Shown here one piece after another: positions 1-9,062 of a DNA stretch of 64,000 bases. The translations under genes were made by a program, and so were the position numbers. The notes under the pieces were generated by a model that was given only the letters and a program-made list of their open reading frames with translations, searched no databases and was not told the DNA's origin. The DNA comes from Bog-877 sp050734135 (GTDB taxonomy: Bacteria > Chloroflexota > Dormibacteria > Aeolococcales > Bog-877), in contig JBOHUG010000072.1 in assembly GCA_050734135.1 (NCBI GenBank), forward strand, positions 1 through 64,000, in the 5' to 3' direction. The first letter of the stretch is position 1. Each line of letters begins with the position of its first letter.

Positions 1-220
1 TTGCTGGCCACCTTGAGGTCATGGAGCACTCTCTGGCTGATGTCACGACCACCGACCACTCTCCAGCTCCGGCCTCGGTTCCCCTGCACCGCACCATGAC
101 CCTCGTCAGTGGATTCAGGGTTAGGTATGCCGGTGCAACCTGGGCGATTAGCGGCCGAGAGAACGATGGTGTCACTCCCAGGAGCGACGCCATCGCCTCC
201 CCGCCTTGCGTTTTATCCAG

Positions 221-832
221 TTAGACCGGCCACTTGAAGGCGACCGAGAAGTCCACCGCCACCGCGAACATCAGGTACATCAGCCAGATACCCGTACCCA
301 GATGAAAGAACCCCAGGGCGCGCTCGCCAAGGGTGCCCCCGAGCTTGAAGGTGGCGAAGAAGTCGCTGATATAGATCAGGGTGAGCCCGATGAAGAGCCC
401 CCCCACACCGGCGTCGCCAGCCTTGAAGAAGACGACCGCTCCCAGGATCGAGATGACGGTGAAGGCGATAGCCATGAAGCCGTTGGGTCGGGGATCGGCA
501 CCTTTGGCCCGGTTATAGCCGATGGCAAACCAGTGCACGCCGTAGGCGGTGAAGGCCAGAGCTGCCATATATAGAGGAGGAGCGGAGAAGGAATGGAACC
601 AGGTCAAGCCAACGAACAGGTAGGTGCCGGCTAGGAACTGCATGAACCCGGGCATCCAGATGCCCCAGGTCCCGGTCGCGAGGTTGACCGCCTGGTCACG
701 CGGGGGAAACCCGAACAACTCCTGGGGTCCGTAGATCAGATACCCCGTGCCCAGGCCGAAGAAGCCCAGTGCCAGAGGTGGAAACACCGAAGTCGGCAGG
801 CTGACAATGCCGCCAATCGTAGCCAGGTCCAT
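221..832 (-). CDS. Six-helix membrane protein, GPR1/FUN34/YaaH (SatP)-like
   Basis: The product is a 203-residue, almost entirely hydrophobic protein with about six membrane segments separated by short loops. The order of features resembles the acetate/succinate channel family GPR1/FUN34/YaaH: a G-rich first helix, a helix starting near GFMQFLAGTYLF, and a later FTAYGVHWFAIG helix. The characteristic NPxPL entry motif is not obvious, so the match is to the general fold. The frame stays open to 895, but the ATG at 832 is preceded by a GGGGAGGG ribosome site about 7 bases upstream and was chosen as the start. It stands alone and may move a small carboxylate or ammonia/urea-like solute. The substrate is not readable from the sequence. 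Confidence 0.6.
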   Translation of the reverse strand: MDLATIGGIVSLPTSVFPPLALGFFGLGTGYLIYGPQELFGFPPRDQAVNLATGTWGIWMPGFMQFLAGTYLFVGLTWFHSFSAPPLYMAALAFTAYGVHWFAIGYNRAKGADPRPNGFMAIAFTVISILGAVVFFKAGDAGVGGLFIGLTLIYISDFFATFKLGGTLGERALGFFHLGTGIWLMYLMFAVAVDFSVAFKWPV

Positions 833-1398
833 GACAGTCCCTCCCCTGAAAAGTGCGCCTAACTGCGGCGATCGGAGACCGTACCGCGCGCCCATTATAC
901 GTACGCCTTGGCAAAGAACCGCACGACCGGAAATGAAGACCGGCGGGCCGCCCCCGAATCAGGCCTAGCCGCTGGGCGTCACCGCGGTGCTCATACTCGC
1001 CGACCCCATCTTTGTCGGGAGAAACCGACCACCAAGTCAGTATTCCCTTCACCACCCGAGTGATCGGACGGATGTTCCCCACGATGTCGGGTTCGCACTC
1101 ACTCGGGAGCCTAGCGAGGCAAAAAGAGAGAGAACCCCGCCGGCGCCCGACAGCCGCCGTTGCGGCCGCGCGCGATTTGCCAAAAGTCGAACCCAGATGC
1201 TCCCTGGTCCGGCTGCCGCCGCGGCGCTGCTGCGTGAGACTCGTCCACATTCTTCCCAGCGCGGCCTCAGCACCGCCCTGGTAACTCGGCGGTCCCTCAA
1301 TCGTGAACTGCCGTGGGCGCCAATTCGAACTGGTGGATCGGTTCCCTCGGGCAATCGCGCTACGGTCGAGGGCATCATCGCGAAGTGGGAGGAACCTG
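833..1398. other. Divergent intergenic region, no gene seen
   Basis: This separates two divergent genes, so it should hold both promoters. The open frames here are GC-rich and arginine-rich with no family resemblance. No convincing -35/-10 pair or structured RNA was recognised. Confidence 0.5.
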
Positions 1399-1908
1399 AT
1401 GAAGATCGCCTGCTTGCTGGCCGAACAGTTCGAGGACTCCGAGTTTCAAGAACCCTATGAAAGGTTCCAGCTGGCCGGCCACGTGGTCACAGTGATCGGT
1501 ACCGAGGCGCACCAGCAACTCACCGGCGAGAAGGGTACCGTAACCACCAGCACTGACCAGGCGATTGGCGAAGTCCGTCCCGAGGACTTCGGAGCGCTTT
1601 TCCTACCCGGTGGCCGCTCCCCCGAACACTTGAGCGGTGATCAGCGCGTACTCGGCTTCGTTCAGGAGTTCATGGACCACGAGAAGCCAGTGCTCGCCAT
1701 CTGCCACGGACCCGAATTGCTCCTGAGCGCCCACCGGGTCGACGGCCGCCGCATGACCGCAACGCCATCGGTCCAGGGCAACCTGCGCGCAGCTGGGTCT
1801 GAAGTTGTCGACGAGCCCGCGGTGGTGGATCGCAACCTGGTGACAGCGCGTCGGCCAGGCGACCTCCCCGAGTTTCTGGCCGCCAGCCTGGAGCTGATCG
1901 GGGCATAG
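1399..1908 (+). CDS. DJ-1/PfpI family protein (glyoxalase/deglycase type)
   Basis: The 169-residue protein has the full flavodoxin-like DJ-1/PfpI fold: an N-terminal MKIACLLAEQFEDSEF strand-turn with the conserved acidic residue, a central DFGALFLPGG strand, and the nucleophile elbow AICHGPELL carrying the reactive cysteine near residue 104 followed by His. It ends just after the last conserved helix, which is the usual length. Members act in the cytoplasm as protease-like, glyoxalase III or deglycase stress proteins. The ATG at 1399 is preceded by GGGAGG at a suitable distance. Upstream in-frame codons to 1303 have arginine-rich shadow composition and are excluded. It appears to be a single-gene unit. 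Confidence 0.88.
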   Translation: MKIACLLAEQFEDSEFQEPYERFQLAGHVVTVIGTEAHQQLTGEKGTVTTSTDQAIGEVRPEDFGALFLPGGRSPEHLSGDQRVLGFVQEFMDHEKPVLAICHGPELLLSAHRVDGRRMTATPSVQGNLRAAGSEVVDEPAVVDRNLVTARRPGDLPEFLAASLELIGA

Positions 1909-3064
1909 CGCGACAGAAGCTCCGGAGTCGGTCATTGCTCGCCTCGCGGCCCCGACCGGTCAGGCACGGCGAGCCGTACGGCCACAGCGCCCCGGGCGGT
2001 GCTGTGGGAACCCCGCTGCAAGAGTCGGTCGGCGGTCAGCCGGAGAACCACCAGCCGGAGGACGTCCGCGGCACTCCTTCGGCTACCGCCTGGCACTGGA
2101 GGCGCGCGCGTATTCCGCTCGATCAATGTGGGGCGGGCAGGCAGGGCCGCGAAACCTAATCGCATCAGGTATCGCAGGTTCGTGATGCCCTAAAGCTCCC
2201 GGAAGCTAGGCCGGATCGAATCCAGCGGCTCCGGTGGACCGTTCGAAGTCGCCGTCCTTGCGCGGTTAGTGCCGCACCGGTCGCGGTCATCGAGAACAGC
2301 GGCGCCTCAATTCACCCCCCGCCGCCGGGCTTGAAACGGGACGACCACCCAGAAGGCAAGGACTCCTAACCGCTTGCGATCCTGCCCGACGCGGCTCGAG
2401 CCGCGATTACTGATCGGACCGCGATTACTGACCAAGAGGCATGCCAATCCGGTTGACGATTCGGGTGAGAAGAGTCCGGCGAACTCGCGCGGCTGGAGGG
2501 TGTCGGCGATCTCGGGGATCCGACCGCGCCAAAGCCGCCTGCCAGAGGGTGGACGACGACGTTGAGCAGAAGCTGGTTCGAGGCCGGCACCCGGTCAACT
2601 TCGGCGAACTCAAGATGGGCTTCGTAGCACTGATCGAGTTGGTGACAGGTGACCGGGTGAGCAGACGCCCGGCGGGGCCGGGGCGCTCCATCTGCCGCCC
2701 AAGGCCGCCGCTAGCCGGCCCTCGTTCACCTGAGGGCGACCTCGAATCCCATTCGCCTTCGCCTCCTGGTCCGGCTGCCCACCTGGGCGTCCAGCGGGGC
2801 CGCTGTGACGGTGCAGCCCGCGCTGCCGGACGGACGAGAGTTTGTGGATCGAGCCCCGGCTGGCCTGCGGAGCTTCACCATTTCGAGTTCGCTCCTTGAT
2901 CAGCGTCCGAGCGACATTCTCCTGCGCCACCCGAGCCGACGGCCCTGCTCCCCCAGGTTATCCCGGATGTGCTGGTACAGATGTTCCCGGTATTGGTCCC
3001 CCTCCCCACGGGGCACTGGGCTCCGGATCCCCCTCGGGGCTCCGGTGGCCTGCTCAATCCTTAC
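1909..3064. other. 1.15-kb region without a supportable gene
   Basis: Several overlapping open frames of 60-150 codons occur on both strands, but all are rich in Arg, Pro, Gly and Ser, lack good ribosome sites and match no family I recognise. One minus-strand stretch near 2460-2650 reads more like protein, with hydrophobic runs, but has no start and could be a remnant. I see no RNA gene or repeat here. Confidence 0.4.
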
Positions 3065-3724
3065 TCATGCCGCCAGCGCCGGGCCTTTGACGGCGGCGGC
3101 GCGTCGCCCCGTCGCGGTCGCGCTCCGGCCTCCGTCCCCGGCCGGGAGGAGGGCGACCCGCGTCGCGCTCGCCGAGATGGGCAGGCGAGTTCTCACCCCT
3201 CGGATGGCGCGGTGCACGAGCAGCTTCACCGCCTCCACGCTACGACCCATCAGCACGGCGATCTCGCGCAGCTCCCGGTCTTCCCCGTAGCGCAGCCAAA
3301 GTGCCCGCCGCTGCGAGGGGGGCAGTCCGTTGGAGAGCTCCCAGACCTCGCGAATCAGGTCCTTGGTCACCACTACATCGGCCGGGTTTGGACTGGTGTC
3401 TGCCACCATCTGGGCTGCGTCCAGTTCAGCCGTTGGGCGGGCTGCCCGGTAGTGGTCCACCACCCGATGGGCGGCGATGGTGTAGAGCCAAGGCAGCGCC
3501 GAGGAGCGGATGGTCCGGTAGTTCTTGAGGCCGGTGACCGCCTTACAGAAGACGTCGCCGGTGAGATCCTCCGCCTCCGTATGCGTCCCTACTCGGGAAC
3601 GGACATACCGAAATACTGCGGGGTAGTGCTTTGAATACATCTCCGCTGCTACGGAATCGTGCGTCGCGTCGCTCTCGGGTTCAGCACCCAGCTGACCTGC
3701 ACTCGCGGCAGTAGTGCTACTCAC
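3065..3724 (-). CDS. ECF-type RNA polymerase sigma-70 factor
   Basis: The 219-residue protein contains region 2 (from YSKHYPAVFRYVRSRVG through the EAEDLTGDVF helix to the PWLYTIAAHRVVDHYR segment) and region 4 (LPPSQRRALWLRYGEDREL, then the helix-turn-helix IAVLMGRSVEAVKLLVHRA). This is the standard two-domain extracytoplasmic-function sigma layout. A 30-residue Ala/Arg-rich tail follows region 4. The start is the GTG at 3724, with GAGGAG nine bases upstream; the ATG at 3853 has no ribosome site. No anti-sigma gene is adjacent, so its signal is unknown. The neighbour on the other side is a divergent unknown gene. Confidence 0.9.
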   Translation of the reverse strand: MSSTTAASAGQLGAEPESDATHDSVAAEMYSKHYPAVFRYVRSRVGTHTEAEDLTGDVFCKAVTGLKNYRTIRSSALPWLYTIAAHRVVDHYRAARPTAELDAAQMVADTSPNPADVVVTKDLIREVWELSNGLPPSQRRALWLRYGEDRELREIAVLMGRSVEAVKLLVHRAIRGVRTRLPISASATRVALLPAGDGGRSATATGRRAAAVKGPALAA

Positions 3725-4110
3725 GACGATAATCTCCTCGTAACCGTTTCCCCCGTAGGCTGCAGAGAAGCTAACACAGCGGCCCCCATCGGTGCAACCC
3801 TTTTGGTTCAGAAAACCCTTATTTTTTTCGGGAATATTGATATCGCATGACAATGTCGCAGACTGCTATTTTCATCGCCCAAAAGTACGCCTAGCGAAGC
3901 ACTTTCTGAGAGCGGAAGAGTGCGACATGCTACTTATTCACGCCGCGAAATGTCAGAAAAAGCATGCGAGTGGTTGCCGCCTCAGTTCGCGAAACCTCTT
4001 CTGGCGCCGTCCGTTATTCAGGAGCGACGGGGCTTCAGATCATTCGACGAGTTCCATGCGATCACGCAGCGGGAGAGCGCGGTTCTAGCGATGGTAATGG
4101 AGGTGAGGAG
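3725..4110. other. AT-richer divergent intergenic region
   Basis: This region lies between the sigma factor and a divergent unknown gene. Around 3800-3850 there is an AT-rich patch, including an eight-T run, that contrasts with the GC-rich surroundings and is a natural place for promoters. I could not assign a specific -35/-10 pair. Confidence 0.4.
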
Positions 4111-4605
4111 GTGTCAAAGTCGATGAGTAGCCGACACCGATACGGTCCCGGAAGCAGAGCTGGCTCTTCCTCCAACTGGCAGCCGGGCGCCGGAAGGATG
4201 GATCGTGCCAACCGAGAGATCCGCTTGGCCCTGGCTCTGAGTCGGCAGCGGCACACGCTGCAATCGGGCAAGCGTCGCTGCCTCAATGCCATCGACGACT
4301 GCCTCACCAAACTTGAGGAGTTGCACGCCAAGGGCACCCAGATCGCCCGGCGAGACGGCTGCCGCAAAGTGGTAGCCCAGCTAGTGGAGGCGACCAGAGA
4401 GGAGCCCCCAGAGGCGGTCCAGAGTGCCCGCAACTCGTACGACCTGCACTCCGCGCTGCTCAATTGGGAGTCTCTGGTTCTGGACGTGCTGGTGCCCGGC
4501 CGGCGCGAGCGCTTCCCCGACCTCAATCTGGAGCGAGATGAGTGGCCCCGGCCCCGGCGGCGGCGACGGCGGCCGACGAGTTCCGGAGCCCTGGCAGCCG
4601 CCTGA
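4111..4605 (+). CDS. Hypothetical helical protein
   Basis: The 164-residue product is not a family I recognise. After a Ser/Gly/Arg-rich start it has a stretch of charged amphipathic helices (from MDRANREIRLALALSRQR to ALLNWESLVLDVL) and ends in a run of basic residues after DEWPRP. A GTG at 4111 has GGAGG seven bases before it. An ATG at 4123 is also well placed after GAGGAG, so the exact start is uncertain. The antisense frame is rich in Ser/Arg and is rejected. It is divergent from the ECF sigma gene and could be one of its targets; that is only inference. Confidence 0.55.
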   Translation: MSKSMSSRHRYGPGSRAGSSSNWQPGAGRMDRANREIRLALALSRQRHTLQSGKRRCLNAIDDCLTKLEELHAKGTQIARRDGCRKVVAQLVEATREEPPEAVQSARNSYDLHSALLNWESLVLDVLVPGRRERFPDLNLERDEWPRPRRRRRRPTSSGALAAA

Positions 4606-4694
4606 ACTCAATTTTGGTGCGGCCGCGGCCCGCGACCCACCTCCGGGCGTTGTCCGTTTTGTTGGCGCTCGTTGCCATGCCGTGAAATCGAACG

Positions 4695-5735
4695 ATGAAC
4701 CGCCGGCGGGCTGACCACGCAAGTACCGCCGATCGCCCTCGCCAATCCGGCACTATCGTCGCCGGGGTGGGAGTACACCGGTCGTGCTGTCGAGCCGAGC
4801 GACCCGGACGTGCGCCTCGGCGGCGCCTCGGTCGTTTCGTCCTCAGGAGCTGTCGCCTGCTGCGTCGAGCCGTGGCGTCAGCGGCCCTGGGGGCCGTATT
4901 CCTGGTACTGCTGGCAGGACCGGTGCCGGCCCAGGCCGCTTTTGGGGGAGCCCCCGCGTCGGCGACGCTGTCCGGCTCGGGGAGCATCACTGGTTCGGAC
5001 GTCTCCTATCCCCAGTGCGGTGGCCGCCTGCCGTTTGGGCAGGCGTTCGGGGTGGTTGGGGTTAACTCCGGACGTGACAACACTCTCAACCCCTGCCTCG
5101 ATCAAGAACTCGGTTGGGCCGGGTTCCGCTCCACCGGTGTCTCGGCGCAGCCCAAAGTCTCGGTGTACCTCAACACAGGAGACCCCGGCAACTCCTTCGA
5201 GGGCCTGCCGATCGTGGACTGGCCGTTCTCGGGCAACACGCCGTACGGGGTATGCCTGCCCACTCTGGCCGACCTTCACTTCGCCGGGCCCGGCCAAGTC
5301 TCACGTGCCTGCGCGTTCGAGTACGGCCGTCAGAAGGCAGCTCAGGACCAGCGCTGGCTCGATCGAGCGGCTGAGGCAGATGGTCTTGCGACAGCCGCCC
5401 GTGCCTACCCGGTCTGGCTCGATGTGGAGGACTCCAACACCTGGCAGCCGGCATCCGTCCTCAACGTGGCGGATCTCCAGGGAATGGTCGACGAACTCAA
5501 ACAGGCGGGAGTCGTCACAGTCGGGGTGTACGCCCTCCCCGCACAGTGGCAGGAGCTCACGGGGGGAGCGAACGGGCAGGCCTTCGGCTCGGCGCCGGAA
5601 CTGGAGGACTGGATCCTGGGGGCGAACTCGCTACAGGCCGCCGAGGCGGAGTGTGCGAGTTCCCCCTTCGCTGGCGCAGGCGTCGCTCTGACCCAATTCC
5701 CGTTGGGGAATTTCGACGGCGACTACTCCTGTTGA
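4695..5735 (+). CDS. Secreted GH25-like TIM-barrel protein
   Basis: The N-terminus has arginines, then a hydrophobic segment (VASAALGAVFLVLLAG) ending at an AQA cleavage site, so the protein is exported. The mature part begins with a GSDVSYPQCGG motif and contains VGVNSG, KVSVYLNTGDPG and VWLDVEDSNTW. The last gives the Asp-x-Glu pair typical of glycoside hydrolase family 25-like barrels. Paired cysteines suggest disulfides. Actinobacterial proteins with this layout are usually annotated as hypothetical or GH25-like, so cell-wall cleavage is possible but unproven. The start at 4695 lacks a strong ribosome site and a later start inside the arginine-rich leader is possible. Confidence 0.7.
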   Translation: MNRRRADHASTADRPRQSGTIVAGVGVHRSCCRAERPGRAPRRRLGRFVLRSCRLLRRAVASAALGAVFLVLLAGPVPAQAAFGGAPASATLSGSGSITGSDVSYPQCGGRLPFGQAFGVVGVNSGRDNTLNPCLDQELGWAGFRSTGVSAQPKVSVYLNTGDPGNSFEGLPIVDWPFSGNTPYGVCLPTLADLHFAGPGQVSRACAFEYGRQKAAQDQRWLDRAAEADGLATAARAYPVWLDVEDSNTWQPASVLNVADLQGMVDELKQAGVVTVGVYALPAQWQELTGGANGQAFGSAPELEDWILGANSLQAAEAECASSPFAGAGVALTQFPLGNFDGDYSC

Positions 5736-5864
5736 TCGGAGCGAGTCAACCATTGGAAGTACCCATAGGGGGCGATCTTGTTCGGGACGAACTGATGTGC
5801 CTGTCAATCAAGATATGCTGTTGTAAGCACAATCACATTCGCGCCAGGAGGCTCGGAAGAGATC

Positions 5865-6284
5865 ATGAAGCTGCCCCGCCGCACCCGCGACCTGCCCACT
5901 CGGCTCGCCACCGGAGCCTACATCCTCCATGCCGGCCTGGAGAAGTGGAACTCAACTGAGGAGCATGCCAAGGGACTGCACGGGATGGCGAGTGGCGCCT
6001 TCCCATTCCTGCGCCAGGTGCCACCGGAGCGCTTCGGCAAGCTCCTCGCCAGCGGAGAGATTGCTTGTGGGGCTGCTCTCCTGACCCCAGTGGTACCGGC
6101 GGGGCTGGCAGGCGGAGCGCTGACCCTCTTCTCCGGCTCCCTGGTAACCATGTATCTGAGGACCCCGGCCCTGCGCAATCCAGGAAGCGTCTGGCCCAGC
6201 CCCCAGGGGATCGGGATAAGCAAGGACGTCTGGATGCTGGGGATTGGGTTGGGGCTGCTGCTGGAGGCGTTCAGCAACCGCTAG
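5865..6284 (+). CDS. DoxX-like small membrane protein
   Basis: The 139-residue protein has an N-terminal basic stretch, a first helix TRLATGAYILHAGLEKW and three further hydrophobic segments, in the four-helix pattern of DoxX/DoxD-like proteins. The HAGLEKW element and the GEIACGAALLTPVVPAGLAGG helix fit that family. Its role is unknown; relatives are linked to quinone or redox functions at the membrane. An ATG at 5865 follows a purine-rich GGAAGAG. It converges with the nitroreductase gene downstream. Confidence 0.65.
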   Translation: MKLPRRTRDLPTRLATGAYILHAGLEKWNSTEEHAKGLHGMASGAFPFLRQVPPERFGKLLASGEIACGAALLTPVVPAGLAGGALTLFSGSLVTMYLRTPALRNPGSVWPSPQGIGISKDVWMLGIGLGLLLEAFSNR

Positions 6285-6362
6285 GCAACTTCCGATCCGG
6301 GCGCCGTCTGAAGCGTACGCAGCGATCCTGTGCGCCGCGAAGCTTGGGCCTCCCGGCCGCAA

Positions 6363-6782
6363 TCAGTCGCCGGTGGTCAGCTCCACCACCGGAATCACGC
6401 GCTGGGTCTTCTCCTGGTACTCACCGAAGTTCGGGAAGCGGCGCGCCTGCTCAGCATAGATACGGTCCCGATCAGCCCCGCGGAGCGGCAGGGCGGTAGC
6501 GGAGTAGTTCTCGGTCCCCATCTCCACCTGGACTTCGGGGTGAGCGACCAGGTTGTGGTACCAGTCAGGGTTGCTGTCGGCGCCAGCCTTGGACGCGAAA
6601 ACGAAGCGCCTTCCCTCCAGGTCCAAGTACATCATGGGGTGGATCCGCTCCTGCCCGCTCTTCGCTCCGCTGGTGTGCAGGATCAGGACCGGAGCACCTT
6701 CGAAGTTACCCCCGACCTTGCCTTGGTTGGCCCGGAACTCGTCAATCACGCCCTGGTTGAATCCACCTGGGGTGGTGCTCAT
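6363..6782 (-). CDS. Deazaflavin (F420)-dependent nitroreductase family protein
   Basis: The 139-residue protein is a full-length member of the Ddn/DUF385 family of split beta-barrel F420-binding proteins. Recognisable elements are VLILHTSGAKSGQ, the PMMYL strand, FVFASKAGADSNPDWYHNL and HPEVQVEMG, in the usual order. Relatives reduce quinones, nitroimidazoles or unsaturated lactones with F420H2 in the cytoplasm. The ATG at 6782 is preceded by GAGAGGTGA. Its presence implies the host makes F420 or a related deazaflavin, which supports an actinobacterial or allied origin. Confidence 0.92.
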   Translation of the reverse strand: MSTTPGGFNQGVIDEFRANQGKVGGNFEGAPVLILHTSGAKSGQERIHPMMYLDLEGRRFVFASKAGADSNPDWYHNLVAHPEVQVEMGTENYSATALPLRGADRDRIYAEQARRFPNFGEYQEKTQRVIPVVELTTGD

Positions 6783-6903
6783 GACCTATCACCTCTCATT
6801 GCAAAGTCAACTCGAACTGGCGCTCCCACCACGGCGCGCTGAATGGCCCTGGCCACTCAGGTAGCAGAGCAGGTTCACTCAGCTAAGTTTCGCTGCAACG
6901 GGG

Positions 6904-7533
6904 CTATCCTCTCCCACCCGCACCAGCGGGCACTTCGACCGGGGCCGCCACGGGAGGGGCGGGGAGCCTCTTCCAGGGGGTGACCCATGGGGTCGCGGGC
7001 CAGCCTTCGTAGGCGGCCAACAGCGGCACCGCGGTGGCCCCATCAAGAGCCTCCCGGACGATGTCGACGTGGCCCACGTGACGGGCCGTTTCCTCGATCA
7101 GATGGAACAGCACCCAGCGTACCGACCAGGCCACGATGTCCTTGGGGAACCAGGGCACATCCTGGGGCACCGGCACCGGCTGGCCCAAATCGGGAACGGC
7201 GGTGATGACGGCCTCGGTATTGGTGGCCGCCAGGGCATAGCTGTCCAGGACGTCGTCCAGCGTTTCCCCAGGAGCCAGGTGGAAATTGTCCTGGTAGTTG
7301 GCCTCACTCGACTCCCCGCGCGCTTTTCCGATCGTGAGGTCCATCCAATAGCGCTCGACGGCGGCCACGTGCTTGATGGTGCCCCCCACACTGAGGGTGC
7401 TCGGGGTCGGCGTGGCCCGGGCCCCCTCATCGCTGAGTCCGAAACTCGCGACCTGGAGCAGCAGACGCTGCTGGGCCAAGAAAGACAAAAGGCCGTCACG
7501 CTCATTGACGACCGGGCGCAGGTTGGCGGGCAT
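6904..7533 (-). CDS. DinB/DUF664 family four-helix protein
   Basis: The 209-residue product has the DinB/YfiT-like four-helix-bundle layout: an N-terminal helix (ERDGLLSFLAQQRLLL), SVGGTIKHVAAVERYWMD with the first metal His, and VLFHLIEETARHVGHVDIVREAL supplying the later histidines. DUF664 members in actinobacteria are often called mycothiol- or bacillithiol-dependent transferases; the substrate is unknown. A TTG two codons upstream is possible, but the ATG at 7533 with GAGGAG six bases before it was chosen. The C-terminal 25 residues are Pro/Ala/Gly-rich and probably disordered. It is divergent from the WYL regulator. Confidence 0.85.
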   Translation of the reverse strand: MPANLRPVVNERDGLLSFLAQQRLLLQVASFGLSDEGARATPTPSTLSVGGTIKHVAAVERYWMDLTIGKARGESSEANYQDNFHLAPGETLDDVLDSYALAATNTEAVITAVPDLGQPVPVPQDVPWFPKDIVAWSVRWVLFHLIEETARHVGHVDIVREALDGATAVPLLAAYEGWPATPWVTPWKRLPAPPVAAPVEVPAGAGGRG

Positions 7534-7654
7534 GGGCAACTCCTCACGGCGGCAATGGCATCACCCTTTAGGTGGTGGCGGTCATGGTCCGTTAAGCCAG
7601 TCTGGGCTTATTAAGCGGTCACGGAGTGGCCGCTTTTCCTGAGAGAATTCATCC

Positions 7655-8626
7655 GTGCGTGCCGACCGCTTGGTAACCCTGCTGCTGCTGCTCCAACGCC
7701 ATGAACGGCTCACGGCCCGCGAAGCTGCCCGGGAGCTCGAAGTCTCCGAACGAACGGCCCGACGAGACCTGGAGTCGCTGGGGATAGCCGGGCTCCCGGT
7801 CTACGCGCTCCGGGGCCGACACGGCGGCTGGACACTGGCAGGAGGGGGTCGCACCGATCTCAGTGGGCTCACCGCCCCCGAAGTGAGGGCGCTCTTCTCG
7901 GTGGCGGGCCTCGCCCCAACGCTGACCCCCGAGCTGAGGACAGCGCTGCGCAAGCTGGTGCGGGCGCTCCCCGAGCCGTTCCGACGCCCGGCTGAAGCAG
8001 CCAGCGCAGCCGTGGTAGTGGACGGCGCCGACTGGGGCCAGACGGCCGTGCCAGCCGCGCGTCCCCCCCACCTCGACCGGATCCAGGAGGCGATCGTGGA
8101 GGGACGCCAGGTCGTGCTCGGATACCGCTCGCGCGCGGACGCGCTGAGCCTCCGGGTAGTGCATCCGCTCGGAGTGGTGGTGAAGAGCGGGGCCTGGTAC
8201 CTCGTTGCGGGAACCACCGGAGGGCAGCGCAGCTTTCGGGTGGACCGGGTGATCTCGGTGGAACTGCAAGAGGAGGCGGTGGAGCGGCCGCCGGGCTTCG
8301 ATCTATCACAGGCCTGGTCGCGGATCACCAGAGAGGTGGAACTGAAGCGCTCCCCCTTGAGCGCCACGGCCCTGGCTCAGCGGCAGATTCTGCCGGCCCT
8401 GGAGTGGGTCTTCGGCAGCCGGCTGGCGCTGGTTTCTACCCCAGCCGACGGCTTGCTGTCGATTGAGGTGCGGGGAGGAGATGAGCGGTCGCTGGCTGGT
8501 GAGCTCGCCGGATTCGCGGGACTGGTTGAGGTGGTGGAGCCGGAGAGCCTCCGCGCCTGCCTGGCGGGGCTAGGACAGGAGCTAGTCAGCCGGTACGGCG
8601 AGGACCGAGCAAACCGGGGGCCCTGA
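7655..8626 (+). CDS. HTH regulator with WYL domain (YafY/PafC type)
   Basis: The 323-residue protein starts with a DeoR-like winged helix (MRADRLVTLLLLLQRHE, then REAARELEVSERTARRDLESL) and a GGWTL wing. The WYL domain follows, with KSGAWYLVAG and FRVDRVISVEL, then a WCX-like C-terminal domain around LEWVFGSRL. WYL regulators sense nucleic acids or small ligands and often control DNA-damage or defence genes. No such partner lies beside it; the divergent neighbour is the DinB protein, which it may regulate. The start is the GTG at 7655. Confidence 0.9.
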   Translation: MRADRLVTLLLLLQRHERLTAREAARELEVSERTARRDLESLGIAGLPVYALRGRHGGWTLAGGGRTDLSGLTAPEVRALFSVAGLAPTLTPELRTALRKLVRALPEPFRRPAEAASAAVVVDGADWGQTAVPAARPPHLDRIQEAIVEGRQVVLGYRSRADALSLRVVHPLGVVVKSGAWYLVAGTTGGQRSFRVDRVISVELQEEAVERPPGFDLSQAWSRITREVELKRSPLSATALAQRQILPALEWVFGSRLALVSTPADGLLSIEVRGGDERSLAGELAGFAGLVEVVEPESLRACLAGLGQELVSRYGEDRANRGP

Positions 8627-8627
8627 G

Positions 8628-8918
8628 CTACGTCCTCGGCGTTGCCGAACTGCCCAGGGTCTGGAGCCGGCGCCGATACTCCTCCTCGTCGATCTTGCCC
8701 ATGGCGAAGCGGCGGGCCAGGATCTGCTCAGCTCCTAGGTGACGCCCCGTGTTACCGCCAGCGAAGAAGCGGCCGCGGCGGGAGAACAGGTAGATGCGCA
8801 GCGGCAGGCTGACCACCATCAGCACGACGACGACCCCCAGGAGCCAGCCGCCCAGGCCCCAGGGCTTCCCGAATACCCACCCAGGGCTTCCCGAATACCC
8901 AGAAGAAGAACAATTCAT
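8628..8918 (-). CDS. SHOCT-domain membrane protein with altered N-terminus
   Basis: The 96-residue frame has one hydrophobic helix (GGWLLGVVVVLMVVSLPL) and a C-terminal SHOCT motif (EQILARRFAMGKIDEEEYRRRL), the common small membrane-anchored SHOCT architecture. A 22-bp tandem duplication near its 5' end shifts the frame. Without it, translation from an upstream GTG would give a hydrophobic FFFWVFGKPW start; as it stands, only the ATG at 8918 reads through and yields an odd MNCSSSGYSGSPGW leader. No good ribosome site precedes either start. The protein may therefore be mis-initiated or lost. Confidence 0.7.
   Translation of the reverse strand: MNCSSSGYSGSPGWVFGKPWGLGGWLLGVVVVLMVVSLPLRIYLFSRRGRFFAGGNTGRHLGAEQILARRFAMGKIDEEEYRRRLQTLGSSATPRT
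8859..8902. repeat. 22-bp tandem direct repeat inside the SHOCT gene
   Basis: Positions 8859-8880 and 8881-8902 are two adjacent copies that differ only in the last base (c versus g). Because 22 is not a multiple of three, the duplication changes the reading frame of the gene it sits in. Confidence 0.95.
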
Positions 8919-9062
8919 TCACCCCGCGAGGCGAGTACCAGGCTGCTGGACATAGCCGGATGGTATCTCAGGTTCAGATGACCAAAGCCTGGGATTATCT
9001 GAGAGTACTGGGGATGCTGTCGAACTGGTTCGGACCCGGATCGCAAGCGGCTCAGGCCCGCC

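Noticed and set aside
2565..2600. Sequence resembling a tRNA T-loop
   Set aside because: Only the GGTTCGA-like core is present. No acceptor stem, anticodon arm or D-arm could be folded around it.
4810..5691. 293-codon overlapping frame
   Set aside because: It is Arg/Ser-rich and out of frame with the secreted GH25-like protein, which has a signal peptide and conserved motifs.
5780..5792. Inverted repeat GTTCG-gga-CGAAC as a LexA box
   Set aside because: The half-sites are in the opposite orientation and spacing to the CGAAC-N4-GTTCG consensus.
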